Origin: Pseudomonadota bacterium
Lineage (GTDB): Bacteria; Pseudomonadota; Alphaproteobacteria; Rhodobacterales; Rhodobacteraceae
Assembly: GCA_021845805.1 (NCBI GenBank)
Contig: JAJZVD010000032.1
Coordinates: forward strand, 1 to 36,376
Length of the DNA stretch: 36,376 bases
Direction: 5' to 3'
Part shown: positions 25,284 to 32,749 of the stretch, piece by piece
Numbering within the stretch: position 1 is the first letter of the stretch
Layout of the letters: each line of letters starts with the position of its first letter
Program-made: the position numbers and the translations under genes
The notes under the pieces: generated by a model
Databases searched by the model: none
What the model saw: the letters and a program-made list of their open reading frames with translations, nothing else
What the model was told of the DNA's origin: nothing

Positions 25284-26230
25284 TCCTGTCTCTTCTGGTG
25301 CAGGGCGTGCAGATGGCGCTGGTGGTGGCGCTGGCCCCGGTGCTGACCGGGGTCGTGCGCAAGGTGAAGGCGCGGCTGACCCGGCGGCGGGGCGCCCCGG
25401 TGCTGCAACCCTGGCGCGACATCCTGAAGCTTCTGCGCAAGGAGGCGATCGTCGCCGACAGCGCCTCGTGGGTCTTCCGCGCGGCGCCCTACGTCATATT
25501 CGCCGCGACCTGGGTGGCGGCGGCGCTGGTGCCGACCTTCGCCACCAACCTCCAGTTCAGCTGGTCCGCCGACCTGATCGCCATCGTGGCCCTGCTGGGC
25601 CTCGCGCGGTTCGCGCTGGCCCTGGCGGGGATGGACGTGGGCACCGCCTTCGGCGGCCTTGGCGCCAGCCGCGAGATGCTGTTCGCCACCGTGGCCGAAC
25701 CCGCGATGCTGCTGATCACCTTCACCCTGGCGCTTGCCGCGGGGTCAAGCCAGCTTTCGACCATCGCGGGCGCCATGGCGGGCCCCGAGATGGGCCTGCG
25801 CGTCTCGCTCGGCATGGCGCTGGTGGCGCTGACCCTTGTCGCGCTGGCCGAAAACGGCCGCATCCCGGTCGACAACCCCGCCACGCACCTGGAACTGACC
25901 ATGGTGCACGAGGCGATGGTGCTGGAATACTCTGGCCGCCATCTGGCGATGATCGAACTGGCCGCCAGCCTGAAGCTGCTGCTGTCGCTCTCGCTCATCG
26001 GCTGCGTGTTCTTCCCCTGGGGGATTGCCGCGCCGGGCGATGGCGTGACAACCCACCTGACCGCGGCGGCGCTCTACCTGGCGAAGATCGCGCTCGGCGG
26101 CACGGCGCTGGCGATCTTCGAAACGGCGGTCGCCAAGATGCGGGTGTTCCGGGTGCCCGATTTCCTCGGGATCGCGCTGATGCTGGGGCTTCTGGGCACG
26201 CTCCTGCTGTTCGTCTCGCGGGGGCTCTGA
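25274..26230 (+). CDS. hyfC: HyfC-like membrane subunit (NuoH/complex I subunit 1 family)
   Basis: The 318-residue subunit links the membrane arm to the hydrophilic module. It has about eight membrane helices and the NuoH-type acidic loop A-E-N-G-R-I-P-V-D-N-P-A-T-H-L-E-L-T-M at about 192-210, then V-H-E-A-M-V-L-E-Y-S-G. It also has S-R-E-M-L-F-A-T-V-A-E-P at 132-143. The start at 25274 overlaps the hyfB-like stop by ten bases, and its own stop shares one base with the hyfE-like start (TGATG). All acidic loop residues expected for coupling look intact. Confidence 0.93.
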   Translation: MGLILSLLVQGVQMALVVALAPVLTGVVRKVKARLTRRRGAPVLQPWRDILKLLRKEAIVADSASWVFRAAPYVIFAATWVAAALVPTFATNLQFSWSADLIAIVALLGLARFALALAGMDVGTAFGGLGASREMLFATVAEPAMLLITFTLALAAGSSQLSTIAGAMAGPEMGLRVSLGMALVALTLVALAENGRIPVDNPATHLELTMVHEAMVLEYSGRHLAMIELAASLKLLLSLSLIGCVFFPWGIAAPGDGVTTHLTAAALYLAKIALGGTALAIFETAVAKMRVFRVPDFLGIALMLGLLGTLLLFVSRGL

Positions 26231-26895
26231 TGGCGACGCTGCCGATCGACATCGCGCATCTTCTGGCCGGCGGGCTGGTGCTGATGAGCTTCCTGATGAT
26301 CTACCAGGACCGGCTGTCCGCGCTGCTCGATGTCTTCACCGCCCATGCGGTGGTGCTGGCCGCCTCGGTCGCCTGGCAGGCCCATCTGCAGGGCGACACG
26401 TTCCACCTCTACCTGACCGCACTGATCGCACTGGCGTTCAAGGGCGCGGTGATCCCGATGGCGCTTGCGCGCATCGTCCGCCGCCTCGGGATCCACCGCG
26501 AGGTGGAAACGGTCGTTGGAACCGTGCCCACGATGCTGGCCGGGATCGGGCTGGCCGCGCTGTCCATCGTGCTGATGATGCGGCTGACCGCGGGCGCCGA
26601 CCCGCTTGCGCGCGAGGATCTGGCCTTCGCGCTGACGGTGGTGCTGCTCGGCCTTCTGATGATGGTCACCCGCCGCAACGCGGTCAGCCAGGTGGTGGGG
26701 TTCATGTCGCTGGAAAACGGCCTGATCCTGGCCGCGGCCGGGGCGCGCGGGATGCCGCTGGTCGTGGAAATCGCGGTCGCTTTTTCCATCCTCATCGCCT
26801 TCATCGTGATCGGCGTCTTCCTCTTCCGCATCCGCGAGCGGTTCGACACCGTCGACCTTGCCGCGCTGGACGAGGTGCGGGGGGACCGGGCATGA
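26230..26895 (+). CDS. hyfE: HyfE-like membrane subunit (MrpC/NuoK type)
   Basis: The 221-residue protein has six or seven hydrophobic helices and matches hydrogenase-4 component E, a fusion related to NuoK/MrpC. The late segment V-G-F-M-S-L-E-N-G-L-I-L-A-A at about 156-169 holds the NuoK-like membrane glutamate. It lies between HyfC- and HyfF-like genes as in hyf operons, but the hyfD gene normally between C and E is missing. Its TGA stop overlaps an ATG (ATGA) that opens a 34-codon frame through an inserted repeat to the next gene. Confidence 0.9.
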   Translation: MATLPIDIAHLLAGGLVLMSFLMIYQDRLSALLDVFTAHAVVLAASVAWQAHLQGDTFHLYLTALIALAFKGAVIPMALARIVRRLGIHREVETVVGTVPTMLAGIGLAALSIVLMMRLTAGADPLAREDLAFALTVVLLGLLMMVTRRNAVSQVVGFMSLENGLILAAAGARGMPLVVEIAVAFSILIAFIVIGVFLFRIRERFDTVDLAALDEVRGDRA

Positions 26896-26996
26896 CACGC
26901 ACCGACGCCAGCCCATTTTCTGTCCGCAAATATCCCACGGGGGTCCGGGGGTGTGAAACCCCCGGCCGCACCGTCCGCGGGGGCGCCACGTCATGA
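26892..26996 (+). other. 34-codon open frame bridging hyfE-like and hyfF-like genes through a repeat
   Basis: ATG at 26892 overlaps the preceding stop as ATGA. The frame reads M-T-R-T-D-A-S-P-F-S-V-R-K-Y-P-T-G-V-R-G and continues to a TGA at 26994-26996 that overlaps the next gene's ATG (26993), again as ATGA. It consists mainly of the repeat at 26913-26965. It may be translated only to keep ribosomes moving into the next gene; I see no protein family. Confidence 0.4.
26913..26965 (+). repeat. Intergenic repeat copy 1 (CAAATATCCC / G-rich hairpin)
   Basis: The core TTCTGTCCGCAAATATCCC is followed by a G-rich hairpin CCGGGGG-TGTGAAA-CCCCCGG (stem 26945-26951 with 26959-26965). It lies between the hyfE- and hyfF-like genes. 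The loop differs from copies 2 and 3, while the core matches copy 3 exactly. Confidence 0.75.
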
Positions 26997-28429
26997 CCCC
27001 CGTCGCCCTGATCCTGCTGATCCCGGCCATCGCTGCGGCGCTGCTGGCGGCGATTCCCGGCACGCGTCTGGCGGCGCGGGTGAACGTGCTGGCGGCCGGC
27101 GCCACCTTCCTGGCCGCGCTCGCGCTCCTGACCGGGCCGCGCCCCGCGCCCGGCGCGCTGTTCCTGGTCGATGACCTCAACATCGTCTTCATCGTGCTGA
27201 ACACGCTGGTGGGCTTCACCGCGGCCAGCTTCTCGGCCAGCTACATCGGGCACGAAGTGGCGGCGGGCCGCCTGACGCCGGTGACCCTGCGGTTCTACCA
27301 CGCGATGTACCAGGTGATGATGTTCGGCATGAATGCCGCGCTTCTGACCGACAACATCGGGCTGATGTGGGTCTCGGTGGAACTGGCCACGCTGTCGACC
27401 GTGCTGATGGTCGGGCTTTACCGCACGCCCGAGGCGCTGGAGGCGGCCTGGAAATACTTCATCCTGGGCTCGGTCGGCATCGCGCTGGCGCTTTTCGGCA
27501 CCATCCTTGTCTACATGGCCGCCCAGCCCGTGCTGGGCGAGGGCACGCCCGCGATGGTCTGGTCGAACCTCCTGCCGCACGCGGCGGCCTTCGATCCGGG
27601 GCTTCTGAACCTCGCCTTCATCTTCCTGCTTCTGGGCTACGGCACAAAAGTGGGCCTGGCACCGCTGCACGCCTGGCTGCCCGATGCCCATGCCGAGGGG
27701 CCCACGCCGATCTCGGCGGTGCTGTCGGGGCTGCTGTTGAACGTGGCGCTCTATGCGGTGCTGCGCTTCAAGATGCTGATGGCGGCAAACCCCGCGACGC
27801 TGCCACCCGGGCCGCTGATGGCGGCGATGGGGCTGGCCTCGCTGCTGTTCGCCGGGCTGATGCTTTACCGGCGGCGCGACATCAAGCGGCTCTTTGCCTA
27901 CAGTTCGATCGAGCACATGGGCATCATCACCTTCGCCTTCGGGATGGGCGGGGGGCTGGCCAATTTCGCCGGGCTGCTGCACATGGCCATGCATTCGCTG
28001 ACGAAATCGGCCATCTTCTTTTCCGTCGGCCACGTCACCCAGGCCCGCGGCAGCCAGCGCATCGCCGACATCCGCGGGCTGAGCGTCAGCCATCCGCGGC
28101 TCGCCGTCGCGCTGGCGCTCGGCGTGCTGGCGATTGCCGGGCTGCCCCCGTTCGGCGTGTTCCTGAGCGAGTTCCTGCTGGTCACCTCCACCTTCGCCCG
28201 GGCGCCGGCCCTCGCGCTGGTGCTGGCGGCGGGGCTGCTGCTGGCCTTCGGGGCGCTGATCCTGCGGCTGACGGGCATCCTGTTCGGCGACCCGCCGCCC
28301 GAGACGGCCCCCGTGCGCGCCTCGACCCTGCCGATCTGGCTGCACATGGGGCTGGTGCTGGCCGCGGGCATCCACCTTCCGGCCGAAATCGTCGCCTGGT
28401 TCCAGGCGGCGGCGCGGTTGCTGGGGTAG
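26993..28429 (+). CDS. hyfF: HyfF-like proton-translocating membrane subunit
   Basis: This is the second antiporter-type subunit of the complex, 478 residues and about 14 helices. It has Glu130 (L-M-W-V-S-V-E-L-A-T-L-S) and Lys219 in G-Y-G-T-K-V-G-L-A-P-L-H-A-W-L-P. Later segments D-I-K-R-L-F-A-Y-S-S-I-E-H-M-G and H-S-L-T-K-S-A-I-F-F-S-V-G-H carry the conserved lysines. The start at 26993 overlaps the stop of the bridging frame by four bases, and the HyfG-like gene begins three bases after its stop. Channel residues look complete, so ion pumping is expected even though the hydrogenase centre is lost. Confidence 0.93.
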   Translation: MTPVALILLIPAIAAALLAAIPGTRLAARVNVLAAGATFLAALALLTGPRPAPGALFLVDDLNIVFIVLNTLVGFTAASFSASYIGHEVAAGRLTPVTLRFYHAMYQVMMFGMNAALLTDNIGLMWVSVELATLSTVLMVGLYRTPEALEAAWKYFILGSVGIALALFGTILVYMAAQPVLGEGTPAMVWSNLLPHAAAFDPGLLNLAFIFLLLGYGTKVGLAPLHAWLPDAHAEGPTPISAVLSGLLLNVALYAVLRFKMLMAANPATLPPGPLMAAMGLASLLFAGLMLYRRRDIKRLFAYSSIEHMGIITFAFGMGGGLANFAGLLHMAMHSLTKSAIFFSVGHVTQARGSQRIADIRGLSVSHPRLAVALALGVLAIAGLPPFGVFLSEFLLVTSTFARAPALALVLAAGLLLAFGALILRLTGILFGDPPPETAPVRASTLPIWLHMGLVLAAGIHLPAEIVAWFQAAARLLG

Positions 28430-28432
28430 CCG

Positions 28433-29884
28433 ATGGACCTGACACCGCTTGCCAACGCCGACCTGCGCAGCACGCCCCTGCGGCGCGACCACTGCACCCT
28501 GTCAGACTGGTCGACCGCCTGCGCCGCCCTCGAGGCAGGGAAGCTGACGCTGCTGGCGCTCTGGGGCGAGGCCGCAGCCGTCCGCATGGCCCTGCTGGAC
28601 GAAGGCGCGGGCCGCATCGGCGTCTTGACCCTGCCTGCCGAGACCGCCTTCCCCAGCGTCGGTCGGCACCATCCGCCCGCCCAGCGGCTGGAACGCGCGG
28701 TGGCCGACCTCTGGGGTCTGGCCCCGGCAGGCGCGCCCGACGCCCGCCCCTGGCTTGGCCACACCGCCCCCTATCCGTTCCTGCCGGTCGAGGGCGACAG
28801 CCTGCATCAGGTGCCGGTGGGCCCCGTTCACGCCGGGATCATCGAGCCCGGCCATTTCCGTTTCACCGCGCAGGGCGAAACGGTCGTGCGGCTGGAAGAA
28901 CGGCTAGGCTATGTTCACAAGGGGATCGAGGCGCTGATGACCGGCGCGGGTCTTGCCCGCGGGGCGGAACTTGCCGGGCGCACCTCGGGCGATTCCTGCG
29001 TGGCCTATCAATGGGCCTTTGCCCAGGCCGCCGAGGCGGCGCTGGCCTGCCCGGCCCCGCCGCGGGCGCAGCACATCCGCGCCGTGCTGGCCGAACTCGA
29101 ACGGCTGGCCAATCACCTGGGCGACATCGGCGCGATCTGCAACGACGCGGCCTTCGCGATGATGCTGGCGCAATGTTCCATCCTGCGCGAGCGTCTGCTG
29201 CGCGCGACCGACCTGGCCTTCGGTCACCGCATGGGCAAGGACGTGATTGCGCCCGGCGGGGTCACCCGCGATCTGACGCCCGATGGCGTGGCCGCGCTTG
29301 AGGCTGCGCTGGCCGAGGTGGCCGGGCGCCTGCCGCGGCTTGTCGCGCTTTATGACGGGACGGCCTCGTTGCAGGATCGCACGGTGGGCACGGGTCGGCT
29401 GTCGCCCGATCTTGCGCGCCAGTTCGGTGCGGGCGGCTTTGTCGGGCGCGCCTCGGGGCGCAGCTTCGATACGCGCCGCGCCCTGCCCTACGCTCCTTAT
29501 GATGCGCTGGCCTTTGCGGTGGCCACCCGCGACGGGGGCTGCGTGAATGCCCGCGTCTGGGTCCGGTTCGACGAGGTGCAGGAAAGCCTGGGGCTGCTCT
29601 CGCAACTTCTGGCCAGCCTGCCCGGGGGACCCGTACGCACCGACCTTCTGCCCGCGCGGGCGACCGAGGGGGCCGAAGGCATCGGCCTTGTCGAAGGCTT
29701 CCGCGGCGATGTGTTCGTTCATCTGGCGCTTGGCCCCGATGGCCGCATCGCCCGTTGCCACCTGCGCGACCCGTCGTGGTTTCAGTGGCCACTTCTGGAA
29801 GCCGCGATCGAGGGCAACATCATCGCGGACTTCCCGCTTTGCAACAAATCCTTCAACTGCTCGTATTCCGGCCATGACCTCTAG
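28433..29884 (+). CDS. hyfG: HyfG-like large subunit (NuoCD-related) without NiFe-binding cysteines
   Basis: The 483-residue protein joins a short NuoC-like part (to about residue 110) to a NuoD/hydrogenase-large-subunit part (H-A-G-I-I-E-P-G-H-F-R at about 133-143, G-Y-V-H-K-G-I-E at 159-166, L-A-E-L-E-R-L-A-N-H-L-G-D). In NiFe hydrogenases R-x-C-G-x-C follows; here it is R183-T-S185-G-D-S188, both ligands replaced by Ser. The C-terminal D-P-C-x2-C is also missing: the end is D-F-P-L-C-N-K-S-F-N-C-S-Y, with cysteines six apart. It therefore cannot bind NiFe in the known way and fits the Ehr (hydrogenase-related) group. Substrate may be a quinone or another carrier. Confidence 0.9.
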   Translation: MDLTPLANADLRSTPLRRDHCTLSDWSTACAALEAGKLTLLALWGEAAAVRMALLDEGAGRIGVLTLPAETAFPSVGRHHPPAQRLERAVADLWGLAPAGAPDARPWLGHTAPYPFLPVEGDSLHQVPVGPVHAGIIEPGHFRFTAQGETVVRLEERLGYVHKGIEALMTGAGLARGAELAGRTSGDSCVAYQWAFAQAAEAALACPAPPRAQHIRAVLAELERLANHLGDIGAICNDAAFAMMLAQCSILRERLLRATDLAFGHRMGKDVIAPGGVTRDLTPDGVAALEAALAEVAGRLPRLVALYDGTASLQDRTVGTGRLSPDLARQFGAGGFVGRASGRSFDTRRALPYAPYDALAFAVATRDGGCVNARVWVRFDEVQESLGLLSQLLASLPGGPVRTDLLPARATEGAEGIGLVEGFRGDVFVHLALGPDGRIARCHLRDPSWFQWPLLEAAIEGNIIADFPLCNKSFNCSYSGHDL

Positions 29885-29928
29885 AGCCCCCGAATTCCCG
29901 CGGAAAATTCAGGGCAAAGGTGTCCGCC

Positions 29929-30453
29929 ATGCGTAAGTTCCTGCTGCAGGGCCTCATGTCGCGCCCGCTGACCGAACCCGCCCCCCTGCCCGGCGACCCG
30001 GCGGTAGAGGAACTGGGCCGCGCCCTGCAGGCCCGCCTGCGCGGCCGCCTTGGCCGCAGCCTGACGATCCGCGCCGTCGACGCGGGCTCCTGCAATGGCT
30101 GCGAGCTTGAAATCCACGCGCTTGCGAACCCGTTCTACGACCTCGAACGCTTCGGCCTGCACTTTGCCGCCTCGCCCCGGCATGCCGATGTCCTGCTGGT
30201 CACCGGCCCCGTGACGCGCAACATGGCCGAGGCGCTGCGGCGCACCTACACCGCCACGCCGGACCCGAAATGGGTGGTGGCGGCGGGCGACTGCGCCCGC
30301 GACGGCGGCTGTTTCGCGGGCTCGCCCGCCATCCTGGGCGGGGTGGCCGCGGTGGTGCCGGTGGACCTGCATGTTCCCGGCTGCCCGCCCTCGCCCACCG
30401 CCCTGTTGCAGGGGCTGCTGGCCCTTCTGGACCGCGCCGCGACGCGCGCGTGA
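29929..30453 (+). CDS. hyfI: HyfI/NuoB-like small subunit with [4Fe-4S] ligands
   Basis: The 174-residue electron-transfer subunit retains the four ligands of the proximal cluster: C55-N-G-C58, Cys122 (A-G-D-C-A-R-D-G-G-C) and Cys152 (V-P-G-C-P-P-S-P). Electron transfer through it is therefore plausible while the NiFe site next to it is gone. The ATG at 29929 has AAAGG eight bases upstream; a GTG three codons earlier is less likely. It ends the Hyf-like operon. No ferredoxin-like HyfH/NuoI or HyfA gene follows, so the electron entry partner is unknown. An 8-base inverted repeat and possible promoter come next. Confidence 0.92.
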   Translation: MRKFLLQGLMSRPLTEPAPLPGDPAVEELGRALQARLRGRLGRSLTIRAVDAGSCNGCELEIHALANPFYDLERFGLHFAASPRHADVLLVTGPVTRNMAEALRRTYTATPDPKWVVAAGDCARDGGCFAGSPAILGGVAAVVPVDLHVPGCPPSPTALLQGLLALLDRAATRA

Positions 30454-30455
30454 CA

Positions 30456-30491
30456 ATTCCGTTGCCATCATAAGCAAAAAACGGAATATAT
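30456..30491 (+). promoter_or_regulatory. Inverted repeat ATTCCGTT / AACGGAAT with possible promoter before the deacylase gene
   Basis: ATTCCGTT (30456-30463) and AACGGAAT (30480-30487) form an eight-base dyad with a 16-base AT-rich centre just after the HyfI-like stop. TTGCCA at 30462-30467 with AATATA or ATATAT 17-18 bases later is a fair promoter. The dyad would then be an operator, and the deacylase-lip genes a separate unit. Confidence 0.4.
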
Positions 30492-30555
30492 GGACGAGTC
30501 CCCCCGGGGCGCCGGGAGGGGCGCGCCCGGGCGGGTAGGGAGCAGACGACAGCCG

Positions 30556-31680
30556 ATGCAGCCTGCCTTCATCAGCGCCGAGATCTACCGGGCCACCGGC
30601 TACAGCGGCAATCACCCGCTGGCCATCGCCCGGGTCGGCACGGTAATGACGCTCTGCGAGATGCTGCGCTGGTTCACCCCCGCCACGCCCTGCCTGCCAA
30701 GCCCCGAAGCAAGCCTCGAGGAGATCCTGCGGTTTCACGACCGTCCCTATGTCTGCGCGCTGCTTCGGGCCGAGGCGCAGGGGCGGGCCAGCGACGAGGC
30801 CCGCGCACGCTTCAACATCGGGACGCTGGAAAACCCGGTGTTTCCCGGGCTGTTCCAGCGCGCCGCCACATCGGTCGGCGGCTCGATCCTGGCTGCGCGA
30901 CATGCGCTGGCCCACGGCATCGCCTACCATCCGGCGGGTGGCACCCACCACGGGATGCCGGGGCGCGCGAACGGGTTCTGTTTCTTCAACGATCCGGTCT
31001 TCGCCATTCTGACGCTGCTGGACGCGGGGTTGGACCGGGTGCTCTACATCGACCTTGACGCCCACCACGGAGACGGGGTCGAGGCCGCCTTCGCCGCCGA
31101 TCCGCGGGTGATGACGATCTCGGTGCACGAGCAAGACCGCTGGCCCTACACTGGTCGGCTGGACGACCGCGCAGGCGGGATGGCGCGCAACCTGCCCGTG
31201 CCCCGCGAGATGAATGATAGCGAATTCGACACCCTGCTCGATGCCGCGGTGCTGCCGCTCGCCCACCGCTTCGCGCCGCAGGCCGTCGTTCTGACCTGTG
31301 GCGCCGATGCGCTGCGGGGCGATCCGCTGTCCTCGCTGGCGCTGTCGAACCGGGCGCTGCTGGACGGCGTGATGCGGCTGACGCAGGTTGCGCCGCACAC
31401 TGTCGTGCTGGGCGGCGGCGGCTACAATCCCTGGACCGTCGCGCGGTTCTGGACCGCGCTCTGGGGCCGGATCGCGGGCTACCCGCTGCCCGACCGGCTG
31501 CCGCCCGAGGCGCAGGCGCTGCTTGGCAGCCTCGACTGCGACCTGGTCGAAGAGGAAGACCGCGACGCTGCCTGGTTCACCACACTGATCGATACACGCA
31601 ACGACGGGACAATCCGCGACCGCTTCGGCCAGATCGCCGCGGCGGCGCTGGCCCCCGGGGCAAAGACGAAAGCGGCCTGA
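30556..31680 (+). CDS. Histone-deacetylase-family zinc deacylase (AcuC-like)
   Basis: The 374-residue class I/II HDAC-fold protein has a complete active site: H131-H132 (P-A-G-G-T-H-H-G), D166-L-D168-A-H170-H171-G-D-G, Asp251 (C-G-A-D-A-L) and Tyr290 (G-G-G-G-Y-N-P). Zinc ligands would be D168, H170 and D251. Family members remove acetyl or larger acyl groups from lysines, or hydrolyse acylpolyamines. The ATG at 30556 starts the family-like M-Q-P-A-F-I-S-A-E-I-Y; an ATG at 30490 is in frame but its extra sequence is low-complexity. The LipS1-like gene begins 19 bases after its stop. A lysine de-lipoylase role is a hypothesis from this context. Confidence 0.9.
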   Translation: MQPAFISAEIYRATGYSGNHPLAIARVGTVMTLCEMLRWFTPATPCLPSPEASLEEILRFHDRPYVCALLRAEAQGRASDEARARFNIGTLENPVFPGLFQRAATSVGGSILAARHALAHGIAYHPAGGTHHGMPGRANGFCFFNDPVFAILTLLDAGLDRVLYIDLDAHHGDGVEAAFAADPRVMTISVHEQDRWPYTGRLDDRAGGMARNLPVPREMNDSEFDTLLDAAVLPLAHRFAPQAVVLTCGADALRGDPLSSLALSNRALLDGVMRLTQVAPHTVVLGGGGYNPWTVARFWTALWGRIAGYPLPDRLPPEAQALLGSLDCDLVEEEDRDAAWFTTLIDTRNDGTIRDRFGQIAAAALAPGAKTKAA

Positions 31681-31699
31681 GGGCCCAAGGGAGGGACGC

Positions 31700-32749
31700 A
31701 TGGCAACCTGGTTCGACAGCCTCGCCGCCATCGAGGCGCTGGAGGATGCGGAGTTCGATCCCGCGCTGGTCGCCGCGATGGAACAGGCCGCCGCCGCCCG
31801 CCCGCTGCCGCGGCTGCGCTTTTCCACCCCGACCTTCAAGGAATACGACACCGCCGACGTGAAGGGCTGTGGCAAGAACTCCTTCCCCGCCTTCTCGATC
31901 ACCGCCGCGGGCTGCGCGCTCGATTGCGACCATTGCCAGGCCAAGATTCTGGAACCGATGATCCCCGCCGTAAAGCCCGAGATCCTGGACCAGAAGGTCC
32001 GCGACCTCATCACGCTTCAGGGGTTGCAGGGCTTCCTGCTGTCGGGCGGGTCGAACCGGCGCAACGAGATCCACTACGACCGTTTCTATCCGGTCATCGA
32101 GGGGCTGAAGCGCGACTTTCCCGACCTCAAGATCGCCATCCACACCGCGCTGACGGACGAGGCGGGCGCGCGGCGGATGGAATCGGCGGGCGTCGACACC
32201 GCCATGATGGACGTGATCGGCTCGGATGACACGATCCGGCAGGTCTACCACCTTGACCGTCCGGTCGAGGATTTCGAGGCGACGCTGGCCGCCCTGACCG
32301 CCACAAGGATGGAGGTCAGCCCCCATATCGTGATCGGCCTGCATTACGGCGAGCTGCGCGGCGAGGCGCGCGCGCTGGACATCGTGGCCCGCCACCCGGT
32401 CAATGCGCTGGTGCTGGTGGTCATCATGCCGTTCTACGCCAAGCCCGGCACCTTCAGGACCCCTGCCACCGCCGATGTGGGGCGCATCTTCCTCGAGGCG
32501 CGCGCGCGGATGGGCGAACGGCAGGTGCTTCTGGGCTGCGCCCGCCCGGCGGGGCTGCACAAGCAGGTGACCGATGCCTATGCGGTGATGGCGGGCCTTG
32601 ACGGCATTGCCTTCCCTGCCGAAGGCGCGGTGCAGGTGGCGCAGGCCACCGGCCGCGACTGGCACCAGGAACACGCCTGCTGCTCGATCAAGATCGGCGC
32701 AAGCCTTGGCAAGGGCGCGGGGCTGAAGCTCCGCTCCTGTGCGGCATGA
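31700..32749 (+). CDS. lipS1: Radical SAM protein, LipS1-like lipoyl synthase component
   Basis: The 349-residue radical SAM enzyme has the cluster motif C72-A-L-D-C76-D-H-C79, preceded by Cys57 (V-K-G-C-G-K-N-S) and followed by the S-G-G-S-N-R-R SAM-binding segment. Late cysteines (E-H-A-C-C-S and a terminal R-S-C-A-A) could help hold a second cluster. It is not LipA: the C-x4-C-x5-C motif is absent. In the sLpl(AB)-LipS1/LipS2 pathway two such proteins together insert sulfur into octanoyl groups. The assignment rests on the neighbours (FAD oxidoreductase, second radical SAM, lipoate ligase); the LipS1 versus LipS2 labels could be reversed. The stop overlaps the next start as ATGA. Confidence 0.75.
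   Translation: MATWFDSLAAIEALEDAEFDPALVAAMEQAAAARPLPRLRFSTPTFKEYDTADVKGCGKNSFPAFSITAAGCALDCDHCQAKILEPMIPAVKPEILDQKVRDLITLQGLQGFLLSGGSNRRNEIHYDRFYPVIEGLKRDFPDLKIAIHTALTDEAGARRMESAGVDTAMMDVIGSDDTIRQVYHLDRPVEDFEATLAALTATRMEVSPHIVIGLHYGELRGEARALDIVARHPVNALVLVVIMPFYAKPGTFRTPATADVGRIFLEARARMGERQVLLGCARPAGLHKQVTDAYAVMAGLDGIAFPAEGAVQVAQATGRDWHQEHACCSIKIGASLGKGAGLKLRSCAA

Noticed and set aside
23220-28492. Long minus-strand frames opposite the Hyf-like genes
   Set aside because: Extremely Arg/Gln/His/Gly-rich composition and exact opposition to membrane subunits with conserved motifs.
28433-29884. Functional NiFe hydrogenase large subunit
   Set aside because: Both N-terminal ligands are Ser and the C-terminal C-x2-C is absent; maturation genes (hyp, protease) are also not in view.
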